This document shows positions 1-7,139 of a stretch of 39,244 nucleotides of DNA, piece after piece. Positions within the stretch are counted from its first letter, which is position 1; every line of letters starts with the position of its first letter. Origin of the DNA: Gammaproteobacteria bacterium (GTDB taxonomy: Bacteria > Pseudomonadota > Gammaproteobacteria > JAHELT01); contig JAOTYY010000004.1 in the NCBI GenBank assembly GCA_029861595.1, positions 1-39,244 of the forward strand, in the 5' to 3' direction. The translations under genes were made by a program, and so were the position numbers. Below the pieces are notes generated by a model. It did no database searches. It saw only the letters and a list, made by a program, of their open reading frames with translations, and had not been told where the DNA came from.

Positions 1-157
1 CGTTGTCATTGCTGCGCAACGCCTCCATCTGGCAGCGCACCACCTGTTCGGGCGACAGAGAACGATGCGGCGCCGCATCCAGCGAACCCGCCGTCACCTT
101 GGCAAACAACCCCGCCGACAGTAGTGCGGCACAAAGACCGATGCGTTTAGCATGCAT
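1..157 (-). CDS. DUF4864-like exported protein, 5' end only
   Basis: This is the N-terminal 52 residues of a minus-strand gene that runs off the left edge of the window. The start ATG at 157 follows GGGAGACAGG, a good ribosome binding site. Residues 1-23 form a signal peptide (MHAKRIGL, then a Leu/Ala-rich core). The mature part begins with LSPEQVVRCQMEALRNDN, which resembles the opening helix of DUF4864 proteins. The function of that family is unknown to me. Only the opening is visible, so the family assignment is tentative. Confidence 0.6.
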   Translation of the reverse strand, partial: MHAKRIGLCAALLSAGLFAKVTAGSLDAAPHRSLSPEQVVRCQMEALRSNDN

Positions 158-218
158 ATGCCTGTCTCCCGATGCGTTGCCCTTCTGCAGGCCGCAGCAT
201 AGACCGATTACATACTGC

Positions 219-1028
219 TCACCAGCGCGGTCTGGTGTAACCCGGCGGATAGGGCGCATACCCCAACTCCGGCCACAACCGGTTACCCTCTCCGCAGGCG
301 GTGATCCCGCGCCGGCATAACGAACTGCGCCATTCATATTTGACAACCTGGCGAAACACTGCACGCTCGACGGCGGCAAAGCGCACACGCCTGCTCTGCG
401 ACCATCGCCGTTCGCCAAACCCCGTGCCGGCCTGTTGCTCGTCGAGGGTGCGGGATTTACGCTCGCGGTGCCCGGACGGCGCGCCGGAGGATTCGGCAGA
501 AGGTGCATTGTGCACTGGCGCCTCATCGCGTTGGGCGTAGTCGTGCACGGCACGTTGTTCCCGAAAAACCGCCACCGCTATAGTGCCCATGGCACTGTAA
601 TCGCCCCATGCCCCGGCGTAGCTGTCCTCCTTATCGGTGAAATAGAACGCCTGCACATGATCAGAATCCGTGCGCCATCCGGAGAAAATCTGTGTGCGGT
701 GGGCACCGATCACATACATTGCCTCTCCGGCGGCAAGCTCCGAGCGCTGCCCAGAGATGATGTTGCGGCCGTCGACCGCCACGACTACGCCGATGCGCTC
801 GCCGTTCGGATTGTGCAAACGCAGGCGATAACGTGCGCCGGGTTCGGCCTGCAGATAAGTCCGCAGCAGATCGTGTGCTTCGCTGGCAGCAGGATAGGTT
901 TTTAAAGTGCGCCCGGAGTCGTCGATGACACTCAGTTCGACGAATCGTTGCGCGGAATGGGCAACCGCCAGGTTCGGCGCAGCAATGACGGCGCTCGCGA
1001 ACATGGCTGCAAACAGAACTCGATACAT
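219..1028 (-). CDS. conserved exported protein of unknown function
   Basis: A 269-residue protein with a clear signal peptide (residues 1-23, cut likely after AVA). The start ATG is preceded by CAGGAGC at normal spacing. The mature region contains RLHNPNGERIGVVVAVDGRN, a tract YVIGAHRTQIFSGWRTDSD and then FYFTDKEDSYAGAWGD, which I recall as conserved blocks of a family of exported proteobacterial hypotheticals. A low-complexity charged linker (about 165-205) precedes a C-terminal block ending YAPYPPGY. The visible Cys residues are near the C terminus. The periplasm or envelope is the likely location. Its divergent neighbour is the alpha/beta hydrolase at 1164. No biochemical role can be assigned from sequence. 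Confidence 0.8.
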   Translation of the reverse strand: MYRVLFAAMFASAVIAAPNLAVAHSAQRFVELSVIDDSGRTLKTYPAASEAHDLLRTYLQAEPGARYRLRLHNPNGERIGVVVAVDGRNIISGQRSELAAGEAMYVIGAHRTQIFSGWRTDSDHVQAFYFTDKEDSYAGAWGDYSAMGTIAVAVFREQRAVHDYAQRDEAPVHNAPSAESSGAPSGHRERKSRTLDEQQAGTGFGERRWSQSRRVRFAAVERAVFRQVVKYEWRSSLCRRGITACGEGNRLWPELGYAPYPPGYTRPRW

Positions 1029-1163
1029 GATTTAGCTCCTGTCGATACTAGAGCCGGCGTCCAGTGTTCAGGGGTAAACGCCGCGACTCTGGCAACGGGG
1101 TTAAATAATATTGTCCAAACAGAACACCCTGGATTCTGGTGTAATGTCGGCTTTGACCCGTTG

Positions 1164-2021
1164 ATGCCAATGCCCAACGCTGAGGAGATAACCCTGCGAA
1201 GCGGCGCTCTCACGCTGAGCGCACGTGCGTGGGGAGCAGTGGACGCACCATGCGTGATTGCGCTGCACGGTTGGCTGGACAACGCCGCAACTTTCGACCG
1301 CCTCGCACCGCTACTCAAGGCGTGGCGTATCGTCGCGCTGGATTTTCCGGGTCACGGCCATTCCGAGCACCGCCCCCCGGGCACGCCCTACCACTTTCTC
1401 GATTTTGTCGCTGACACCGTGAACGCGGTCGATGCGCTCGAACTCAACCGGTTCGCCCTGGTGGGGCATTCCCTGGGCGCCAACGTTGCGAGCTTCGTAG
1501 CCGCTACGATCCCGGAACGGATCAGTTGCCTGACTTTGCTGGAGGGGTTCGGACCGTTTTCCGCGGAACCCGCTGCCGCACCGGCTCAATTGTCGCAAGC
1601 GATCAGTGAAATGCGCGCGTTGGCAGACAAACGCCTGCCGGTGTATACCAGCCTCGAGGAAGCCGCGCGGGCCAGGCAGCAGGTGAGCGATTTCGATTTC
1701 GACTCCGCAATGATCCTGAGCCGGCGTGGCACGCGTGAATGTGAAGGCGGATATACCTGGCGCTCGGATCCCAGGCTGCGCATCAAGTCTCCTTATTATC
1801 TGAGCGAGCAACAGATTATCGGGTATCTGCGCGCGATCGAAGCGCCCGCTCTGCTGGTGCGTGCTGCACGCGGACTGCCGGTTCGGCGCCCGGAGATCGA
1901 AAACCGCTACCAATTTGTGCCGCAACTGCAGATTCGCAACGTCGACGGCGGTCATCATGTTCATCTGCAGGATGCTCAACCGGTCGCCAACATTGTGCGC
2001 GATTTTCTTACGCAACACTGA
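1164..2021 (+). CDS. alpha/beta-fold hydrolase
   Basis: A 285-residue alpha/beta hydrolase. The oxyanion region is LHGWLDN (about 35-40), the strand-4 turn is FPGHGHSEH, and the nucleophile elbow is GHSLGA with Ser103. The catalytic His is in GGHHVHL near residue 264. The acid was not pinned down. The usual length for the family is 270-300. I chose ATG 1164 (ATG 1170 is equally possible) because homologues begin just before the first beta strand, and the open frame extending upstream to 948 overlaps the divergent exported-protein gene. No strong ribosome binding site is visible. Substrate cannot be predicted; esterase or lipase-like activity on a small acyl ester is the general expectation. 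murB follows after 9 nt, so the two are probably co-transcribed. Confidence 0.88.
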   Translation: MPMPNAEEITLRSGALTLSARAWGAVDAPCVIALHGWLDNAATFDRLAPLLKAWRIVALDFPGHGHSEHRPPGTPYHFLDFVADTVNAVDALELNRFALVGHSLGANVASFVAATIPERISCLTLLEGFGPFSAEPAAAPAQLSQAISEMRALADKRLPVYTSLEEAARARQQVSDFDFDSAMILSRRGTRECEGGYTWRSDPRLRIKSPYYLSEQQIIGYLRAIEAPALLVRAARGLPVRRPEIENRYQFVPQLQIRNVDGGHHVHLQDAQPVANIVRDFLTQH

Positions 2022-2030
2022 GGGCCGCCG

Positions 2031-3047
2031 ATGCGTATCGAGGAAAACGCTTCGCTCGAACCTTACAACACCTTGCGGGTAGCGGCACGCTGTCGCTTTC
2101 TGGTGCAGTTGCAGTCCCTCTCCGATGTCGACGAGTTCATCGCCGACGCCCGCTTTCGTCACGTGCCTCGCATGATACTCGGCGGTGGCAGCAATCTTCT
2201 GCTGCGCGGCGATTTCGACGGCGTGGTCGCCCGCGTCGCGCTGCGCGGCATGGAAACCGTGCGCAGTGATACGGGAGCCGTGTATCTGCGCGCCGCTGCC
2301 GGCGAAGACTGGCACACGTTCGTCGTTTGGACCATCGAACACGGTTACGCGGGGTTGGAGAATCTGTCGTTGATTCCGGGCACCGTAGGCGGGGCACCGA
2401 TCCAGAACATCGGCGCGTACGGCGTGGAATTAAGCGATGTTCTGCATTGTGTGGAAGCGGTGCACACGGTGTCGGGTGAAGCGCGCACATTCGACAAAAA
2501 CGCCTGCAAATTCAGTTATCGCGAAAGCGTCTTCAAACGCGGTGAGCGTGCAAATTACATTATCACCGCCATCACCGTGCGCTTACCGCACACGCCTCGC
2601 TACGTGACGGATTACCATGGTGTGCGGCAGGCGTTGCGCGACAACGACATCACCGAACCGAACGCGCACAGTATCAGTCAGGCCGTGTGTCAGCTGCGCC
2701 GCGCCAAACTTCCGGATCCTGACAAGCTGGGAAACGCTGGCAGCTTTTTCAAGAATCCCGTGCTTTCGGACGCGCGCCTTACCTCGCTACGCCGTCGGCA
2801 CTCGCAACTGCCCGCTTACCCGCAAGCCAACGGAGACTACAAAATACCGGCGGCCTGGTTGCTCGAGCAATGCGGCTGGAAGGGACGGCGGCAGGGTGAT
2901 GCGGGATTCTACGACAGACACGCGCTGGTCCTGGTGAATCACGGACATGCCAGCGGCGCGGAACTGCTTGCGCTTGCCGACCGCGCGCGCCAGGACGTGT
3001 TAGATCGATTCGGCATCGAGCTGGAATTCGAACCTCAGATCATTTGA
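2031..3047 (+). CDS. murB: UDP-N-acetylenolpyruvoylglucosamine reductase
   Basis: Cytoplasmic flavoenzyme of peptidoglycan precursor synthesis; it reduces UDP-GlcNAc-enolpyruvate to UDP-MurNAc with NADPH and FAD. The 338 residues match the type I (E. coli-like) length. FAD-binding motifs are GGGSNLL (51-57) and IPGTVGGAPIQNIGAYG (about 115-131). The SYRESVFK segment (Tyr163/Arg164) is the type I substrate loop. The catalytic Ser is in GNAGSFFKNP, and the C-terminal Glu lies in LEFEPQ. The ATG at 2031 follows a GAGGGCCGCC stretch 9 nt after the hydrolase stop. No other cell-wall genes are nearby, so this murB sits outside the mur/dcw cluster, as in many gammaproteobacteria. Confidence 0.97.
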   Translation: MRIEENASLEPYNTLRVAARCRFLVQLQSLSDVDEFIADARFRHVPRMILGGGSNLLLRGDFDGVVARVALRGMETVRSDTGAVYLRAAAGEDWHTFVVWTIEHGYAGLENLSLIPGTVGGAPIQNIGAYGVELSDVLHCVEAVHTVSGEARTFDKNACKFSYRESVFKRGERANYIITAITVRLPHTPRYVTDYHGVRQALRDNDITEPNAHSISQAVCQLRRAKLPDPDKLGNAGSFFKNPVLSDARLTSLRRRHSQLPAYPQANGDYKIPAAWLLEQCGWKGRRQGDAGFYDRHALVLVNHGHASGAELLALADRARQDVLDRFGIELEFEPQII

Positions 3048-3080
3048 CCCGCAACACGGACATCGCCAACCGTCCCGCCC

Positions 3081-3443
3081 ATGATTAAATCCAGAATATT
3101 CCATATCTTCAGCGTGTACCGGCAAGCTGGGTTCGATAAGGCTGAAATCGCCAAGCTAAAACCCGCATTGCAGGCTGCGGATTTCAGCGAAGCGGCGACG
3201 CAGTCGACGCTCAACGCGTTTGTCGAAGTGACGCTCAAATCGCAATATAGAATCGACTTCATCGGCCGGCTGCTGCGTGAGTACTGCGAGGAGAACGCGC
3301 TGGGCTTTGGCGAAGGCCGCGGCAAACTGGTCGCCGTATACAGCTTCGGCAAGCTGGTATCTCGCCCGGCAGGCGAAGCCGTCACGCAGGTGATTGAGAC
3401 GGCGCACGGCCTGATCGGCGGCACTTCAACTCCAAACGCGTAG
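3081..3443 (+). CDS. small hypothetical protein
   Basis: A 120-residue protein that I do not recognise. It opens with MIKSRIFHIFSVYRQAGFDKAEI and appears mostly helical, with a Gly-rich stretch (GFGEGRGKLVAVYSFGK) around residues 74-92. No signal peptide, membrane segment or Cys pair is seen. It lies in the same direction between murB and a HAD hydrolase, with 33 and 23 nt gaps, which argues for membership in the operon. Codon use resembles the neighbours. It could be a small regulatory or structural protein; no function is proposed. Confidence 0.65.
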   Translation: MIKSRIFHIFSVYRQAGFDKAEIAKLKPALQAADFSEAATQSTLNAFVEVTLKSQYRIDFIGRLLREYCEENALGFGEGRGKLVAVYSFGKLVSRPAGEAVTQVIETAHGLIGGTSTPNA

Positions 3444-3466
3444 CGCGTGACACCTGGACCAGGGGC

Positions 3467-4135
3467 ATGCATTTGTTCTTCGATCTCGAGGGCACGCTTA
3501 CGGACCCGAACGCCGGTATCACGGCGTGTATTCAGTATGCGCTGGCGAAGCTCGGACACGAGCCGCCGCCCGACGAGGCGCTGGTTAAATACATCGGCCC
3601 GCCGTTGCACGATTCGTTCGTCGAGCTGCTGGGCTCGCAGCGGGCGGCAGCCCGCGCAGTCACTTACTATCGTGAACGCTTTGCGAGTACCGGTTTATAC
3701 GAAAATCACCTGTATCCGGGCATCGAGTCTGCATTGACCACGCTGAGTTCGCGTTGTGAAAAAATGTACGTTGTGACCTCAAAACCAACGGTTTACGCTC
3801 GCAAGATCGTCGCGCATTTCGAGTTGCGCGGATTTTTCAGCGCTGCCTACGGAAGTAAACGGGACGGCACACGTGCAGACAAGACAGATCTGATCGGTCT
3901 TGTACTGCGCGAGGGGAAAATCCCCGCGCATCCGGCCGCCATGATCGGCGACTGCCGGCATGATGTAATCGGAGCGCTCGACAACGGGGTGCTGGCGATC
4001 GGGGTACTGTGGGTTTATGGCTCGGCACAGGAACTCATGGAGAGCGGTGCGCACAGTTTGTGCGCCGGCCGGATCTGCTGGATGAGTGCATTGCCGAGTA
4101 CTATTGAATATCTGGCGGTTCACAAAAAGGAGTGA
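3467..4135 (+). CDS. HAD-superfamily hydrolase, phosphoglycolate phosphatase-like
   Basis: A 222-residue HAD phosphatase of the Gph/YjjG type. Motif I is FFDLEGTLTD, so the nucleophile Asp6 is present but the usual acid/base Asp two residues later is Glu8. Motif II is VVTSKP (Ser/Thr), the Lys of motif III is in the RADKTDL region, and motif IV is IGDCRHD with both acidic residues. The helical cap lies at about residues 17-85. The typical reaction is removal of phosphate from a small sugar phosphate or from 2-phosphoglycolate; the exact substrate is open. It is followed after 3 nt by the amphi-Trp gene, suggesting translational coupling. The Asp-to-Glu change in motif I may lower activity. 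Confidence 0.88.
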   Translation: MHLFFDLEGTLTDPNAGITACIQYALAKLGHEPPPDEALVKYIGPPLHDSFVELLGSQRAAARAVTYYRERFASTGLYENHLYPGIESALTTLSSRCEKMYVVTSKPTVYARKIVAHFELRGFFSAAYGSKRDGTRADKTDLIGLVLREGKIPAHPAAMIGDCRHDVIGALDNGVLAIGVLWVYGSAQELMESGAHSLCAGRICWMSALPSTIEYLAVHKKE

Positions 4136-4138
4136 GGA

Positions 4139-4426
4139 ATGAGCGCAAAAAGCACTAGAGACATCGAAAAGGACTATGCGAAATCAGAGTTTGTGGCCAA
4201 ACTCAGACGTCTGGCGGATGCTTTGGAGAACGACGAGAAGTTGGAAATCCAGATAGCCGGCGAGCGAATCTACATGCCCGTCAGGGCCGTGTACAACATC
4301 GAACACGAGCGCGACGACGACGGCGAGGAGATTGAATTTCAAATCACCTGGCAACACGAGCAGGCGCGGTGGCCGCTGGATACTGGCAGCACCAGCACCG
4401 TCCTTTTCCAACAAGACCGATGGTGA
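4139..4426 (+). CDS. amphi-Trp domain-containing protein
   Basis: A 95-residue acidic protein matching the amphi-Trp family of short domains: a charged helical start (EFVAKLRRLADALENDEKLEIQ), a beta strand (GERIYMPVRAVYNIEHER), then an acidic turn and EIEFQITWQ with the hallmark Trp. Family proteins are small and of unknown function. The ATG follows AAGGAGTGAGGA, a strong ribosome binding site that overlaps the HAD stop codon. It overlaps or abuts the next small membrane-protein gene, so HAD, amphi-Trp and membrane protein are likely made from one message. Confidence 0.85.
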   Translation: MSAKSTRDIEKDYAKSEFVAKLRRLADALENDEKLEIQIAGERIYMPVRAVYNIEHERDDDGEEIEFQITWQHEQARWPLDTGSTSTVLFQQDRW

Positions 4427-4431
4427 GTTCA

Positions 4432-4770
4432 ATGCAGCATCTCAATCGACTACCCTTGACCGTTCGCATCCTTGCCATCGGGCAGTTCGCCTTTGCGCTG
4501 GCAATCGTCGCCATAACGGGACACGGATTGGCGACACTGGATTACGCACCGTACGAGACAGCCTTTTTTACGCCGATCGCAGAGCAGATCGCGGCCGGCA
4601 CACTAACCGATGCGGAGAAGTCGACCGTCGAGGAAATCATCCGGCGCTTTCCCGTCGAAGTAAACCACGCTCTGCAATTGTCCAGGCATGCGGACAAAAC
4701 CGCGCTCGCGGCCGGAGTCTGCATGTTGATACTGCCGCTCGCCATGCTGTTTCGTGCGCCCGGCAAATAG
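4432..4770 (+). CDS. small predicted membrane protein
   Basis: A 112-residue protein with a hydrophobic segment near the N terminus (ILAIGQFAFALAIVAITGHG) and another at the C terminus (TALAAGVCMLILPLAMLF), leaving about 60 polar residues between them, probably in the periplasm. I chose ATG 4432 because GGTGAG sits just upstream inside the end of the amphi-Trp gene. An in-frame ATG at 4420, overlapping that gene by 7 nt, is the alternative. I do not recognise the family. Position and overlap suggest co-expression with the amphi-Trp gene. Confidence 0.7.
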   Translation: MQHLNRLPLTVRILAIGQFAFALAIVAITGHGLATLDYAPYETAFFTPIAEQIAAGTLTDAEKSTVEEIIRRFPVEVNHALQLSRHADKTALAAGVCMLILPLAMLFRAPGK

Positions 4771-4804
4771 ACACGCACCAATGCAGGCTGTCGCGGAATA
4801 GACA

Positions 4805-5186
4805 ATGCTGTACCTGGTGATCGACATTCAAGAAGGGCAAGATGCGCGAAGTGTATCAGCGCGCTCACTCTCGCGGCCGCATGCTCCCACCCGGGCTCGA
4901 GTACCTGGACAGCTGGGTAACGGAAGATTTCACGCACTGTTATCAATTGATGTCCTGCGACGACCTGCAGCCGGGCGATCTGCAGCTGTTTCTGGGACGG
5001 TTATCCCTGCATCGGGTTACCGAGAATACCGGTGCTGCCGACCGGCTGTTGCTGATCATGTCGTTCGCCGAGAAGCCCGCTATGATCGGCAGCGTACATC
5101 GCAGCCGCGAACTCTACGGCAAGGTCACCGACGCGCACATCGAGGCTGAACGCCGGCGCGCGCGCAACGACTCACTGATGGATTGA
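4805..5186 (+). pseudogene. decayed chimera: DUF3303-like start joined to a 2OG-Fe(II) oxygenase C terminus
   Basis: Two unrelated protein fragments are joined here. From 4805 the frame reads MLYLVIDIQEG, then a one-base shift in the GGG run at about 4835-4837 restores KMREVYQRAHSRGRMLPPGLEY and DSWVTEDFTHCYQLM, the pattern of small DUF3303-like proteins. After SCDDLQ the text changes to PGDLQLFLGRLSLHRVT and later SRELYGKVT, which resembles the C-terminal end of HalD/BesD/ArpA-like Fe(II)/2-oxoglutarate enzymes, with the distal His and the Arg that binds 2-oxoglutarate. The N-terminal HxD iron ligands are absent. From ATG 4842 the remnant is still an open 114-codon frame, so a short fusion peptide could be made, but no oxygenase activity is expected. 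Assignment of both halves is from pattern recall. Confidence 0.65.
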
Positions 5187-5187
5187 G

Positions 5188-5949
5188 ATGAAAACGATCG
5201 GCCTGATAGGCGGCCTCGCCTGGCCCTCGACGGCTAACTACTACCGGCTTTTGTGTTCCCGCGCCAACGCACATTTCGAGCAGCGGGGCAGTGAACCGCC
5301 CTTCCCGACGCCACATCTGATTATCGATTCGTTGAACATCAACGCCACCCGGAAGTTGCACGGCCGTGACGGCGACGAAACCTCCTGGGTGGACTATGAC
5401 GCGGTATTCCGCGAATCCTTCCAGCGCCTCGCGAGAGCGGGTGCCGAGTTCGGCGCGATCGCCAGTAACACGCCGCATACCCGTATGGAAGGTATTCGAC
5501 AGGGCCTGGACTTTCCACTGGTCAGCATACTCGATGCGACAGCGGAGCAGGCCGAGGCACTTTCCAGCGAAGCGCTGGTACTCGGCACACCGGTTACCAT
5601 GCGTCATCAGGCCTATCCCCGCGCCCTGCAGAAACGCGGAGTTACCGCGCTACCCCCGCCAGCGGACGAGAGCATCGACCGATTGGGCCACCTGATCGAC
5701 GATGAGCTTTGCGAAGGACACACCGACACCGCGCAGCAGCAGATTGTGCAGATATGCCGGGAAAATCTGCGCGACCGGGACACCGCGGTGGTGTGTCTTG
5801 CCTGTACCGAGTTACCCCTGGCATTCCCGGAGTTCGTCGATGTCGCACATTTCCGCTTCGCGGGCATCAGGTTCATCAACACGATAGTCACGCACGTGGA
5901 GGCGATCCTGCGCGAGGCACTGCGCAACACAGAGGATGAAAACTCATGA
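5188..5949 (+). CDS. aspartate/glutamate racemase family protein
   Basis: A 253-residue cofactor-independent racemase homologue. It opens with IGLIGGLAWPSTANYYR, the phosphate/carboxylate-binding loop of the family. The second catalytic Cys is Cys206 in CLACTELPL. At the first catalytic position the sequence is IASNTPHT, with Ser93 in place of the usual Cys. Some L-specific Asp/Glu racemase homologues (E. coli YgeA type) carry Thr there, so activity may be one-sided rather than lost. Substrates could be Asp, Glu or related amino acids feeding the cell wall or catabolism. It starts 1 nt after the preceding relic and shares an ATGA overlap with the following gene. Confidence 0.87.
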   Translation: MKTIGLIGGLAWPSTANYYRLLCSRANAHFEQRGSEPPFPTPHLIIDSLNINATRKLHGRDGDETSWVDYDAVFRESFQRLARAGAEFGAIASNTPHTRMEGIRQGLDFPLVSILDATAEQAEALSSEALVLGTPVTMRHQAYPRALQKRGVTALPPPADESIDRLGHLIDDELCEGHTDTAQQQIVQICRENLRDRDTAVVCLACTELPLAFPEFVDVAHFRFAGIRFINTIVTHVEAILREALRNTEDENS

Positions 5950-6365
5950 GTCACTCAGTTGCAAACGGTCACTGCCTGTGCGGGCAGGTACGTTTCAGTT
6001 TCGCGGAACCGCCATTGTGGTGCGGCTACTGCCACTGCGAAAGCTGCCGGCGCAACACCGGTGCCGTGGTCGCCACGTTCATCGGAGTAGACAGTGAGCG
6101 TTTCCAACGCACGGGACCTGTCGCGAGTTATGCGTCCTCACCTGGCGTGATTCGCGATTTCTGCAGGGTGTGCGGCACACCGTTGACTTACCGCGCGGAC
6201 CGTTTTCCCGGCGAGACGCATATCTACCTGAGTACCCTGGACGAACCAGACCGGTTCAAACCGGAGTTTCACGTCTTTTGCGCCGAGAAAATCGCCTGGT
6301 TCGACACGAACGACAAACTGCCGCGGCATGTCGCGACCACTACGTCCGCAACCGGTGACACATAG
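5946..6365 (+). CDS. GFA family zinc protein (glutathione-dependent formaldehyde-activating fold)
   Basis: A 139-residue member of the GFA/CENP-V family. Zinc ligands are recognisable: Cys10 and Cys12 (GHCLCGQVRF), a cluster at Cys26/29/31/34 (CGYCHCESCRR), and FCRVCGTPLTY further on. Characterised members bind zinc; Gfa was proposed to speed S-hydroxymethylglutathione formation, but most homologues have no proven reaction. Its ATG overlaps the racemase stop (ATGA at 5946), indicating coupled translation. The plus-strand message may continue into the two-component genes 78 nt later, although that gap could hold a separate promoter. Confidence 0.9.
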   Translation: MSHSVANGHCLCGQVRFSFAEPPLWCGYCHCESCRRNTGAVVATFIGVDSERFQRTGPVASYASSPGVIRDFCRVCGTPLTYRADRFPGETHIYLSTLDEPDRFKPEFHVFCAEKIAWFDTNDKLPRHVATTTSATGDT

Positions 6366-6443
6366 ATCGTTTCAGGGCCACAAGTTGTAACAGTATGTAA
6401 CCGCACCGGACGTCGTGCCGGACCATTGGTTATGATCACGGCC

Positions 6444-7139
6444 ATGCGGAACGTATTGCTCATAGACGACGACCGGCGCCTCGGCGCATTGCTGCGCGAA
6501 TATTTTACGCGATTCGAATTGCATCTCGAGCACGTGCAACACCCGCGTGAGGGGCTGCGTATGTTCGCACAGGCCCGCCCCGACCTGGTGATCCTGGACT
6601 TGATGATGCCGGAGATGGACGGCTTCGACGTATGCCGCGAGATCCGCAAGACCAGCGACGTTCCGATCATAATGTTGACCGCACGCGGCGATGTGATGGA
6701 CCGCATCGTCGGTCTCGAACTTGGCGCCGATGACTATTTACCCAAGCCGTTCGAGCCGCGCGAACTGGTGGCGCGGGTGAAAAATATCCTGCGCCGCGCG
6801 TACCCGGAGGCCGAGCCGGCGATCGTCGATACGCTGCGGTTCGAAGGATTGTGTATCGACGCAGCGAGACATACTGCGACGTTGGAAGAGCAGACCCTGG
6901 AGCTCACCACCATGGAATTCGAGCTGCTCGTGTTGCTGGCAAGCAACGGGCAGCGCACCCTGAACCGGGACGACATTCTGAATCATCTGCGTGGCCTGGA
7001 CGCCACGGTATTTTCGCGCTCAGTGGACATCATGGTCAGCCGATTACGGCAGAAACTCGGCGACGACAGCAAGCAGCAGCGCTTTATCAAAACCATTTGG
7101 GGCAAAGGTTATCGCTTCGTCGCCCGACCGCTGACATGA
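6444..7139 (+). CDS. OmpR-family response regulator
   Basis: A 231-residue regulator with an N-terminal receiver domain and C-terminal winged helix. The acidic pocket is IDDD (7-10), the phospho-acceptor is Asp52 in VILDLMMPEMDG, the switch Thr is in MLTARGD and the Lys is Lys101 in YLPKPFEPRELVARV. The DNA-binding domain shows ELTTMEFELLVLLASN, SVDIMVSRLRQKL and IKTIWGKGYRFV. I chose ATG 6444 because receivers normally start a few residues before the first strand; ATG 6432 and TTG 6426 are in-frame alternatives. It overlaps the kinase gene by 4 nt, so the pair is stoichiometrically coupled. The stimulus is unknown. Confidence 0.95.
   Translation: MRNVLLIDDDRRLGALLREYFTRFELHLEHVQHPREGLRMFAQARPDLVILDLMMPEMDGFDVCREIRKTSDVPIIMLTARGDVMDRIVGLELGADDYLPKPFEPRELVARVKNILRRAYPEAEPAIVDTLRFEGLCIDAARHTATLEEQTLELTTMEFELLVLLASNGQRTLNRDDILNHLRGLDATVFSRSVDIMVSRLRQKLGDDSKQQRFIKTIWGKGYRFVARPLT

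Noticed and set aside
1311-2342. Minus-strand 343-codon frame opposite the alpha/beta hydrolase and murB
   Set aside because: It lies opposite two well-supported genes and shows no family motif.
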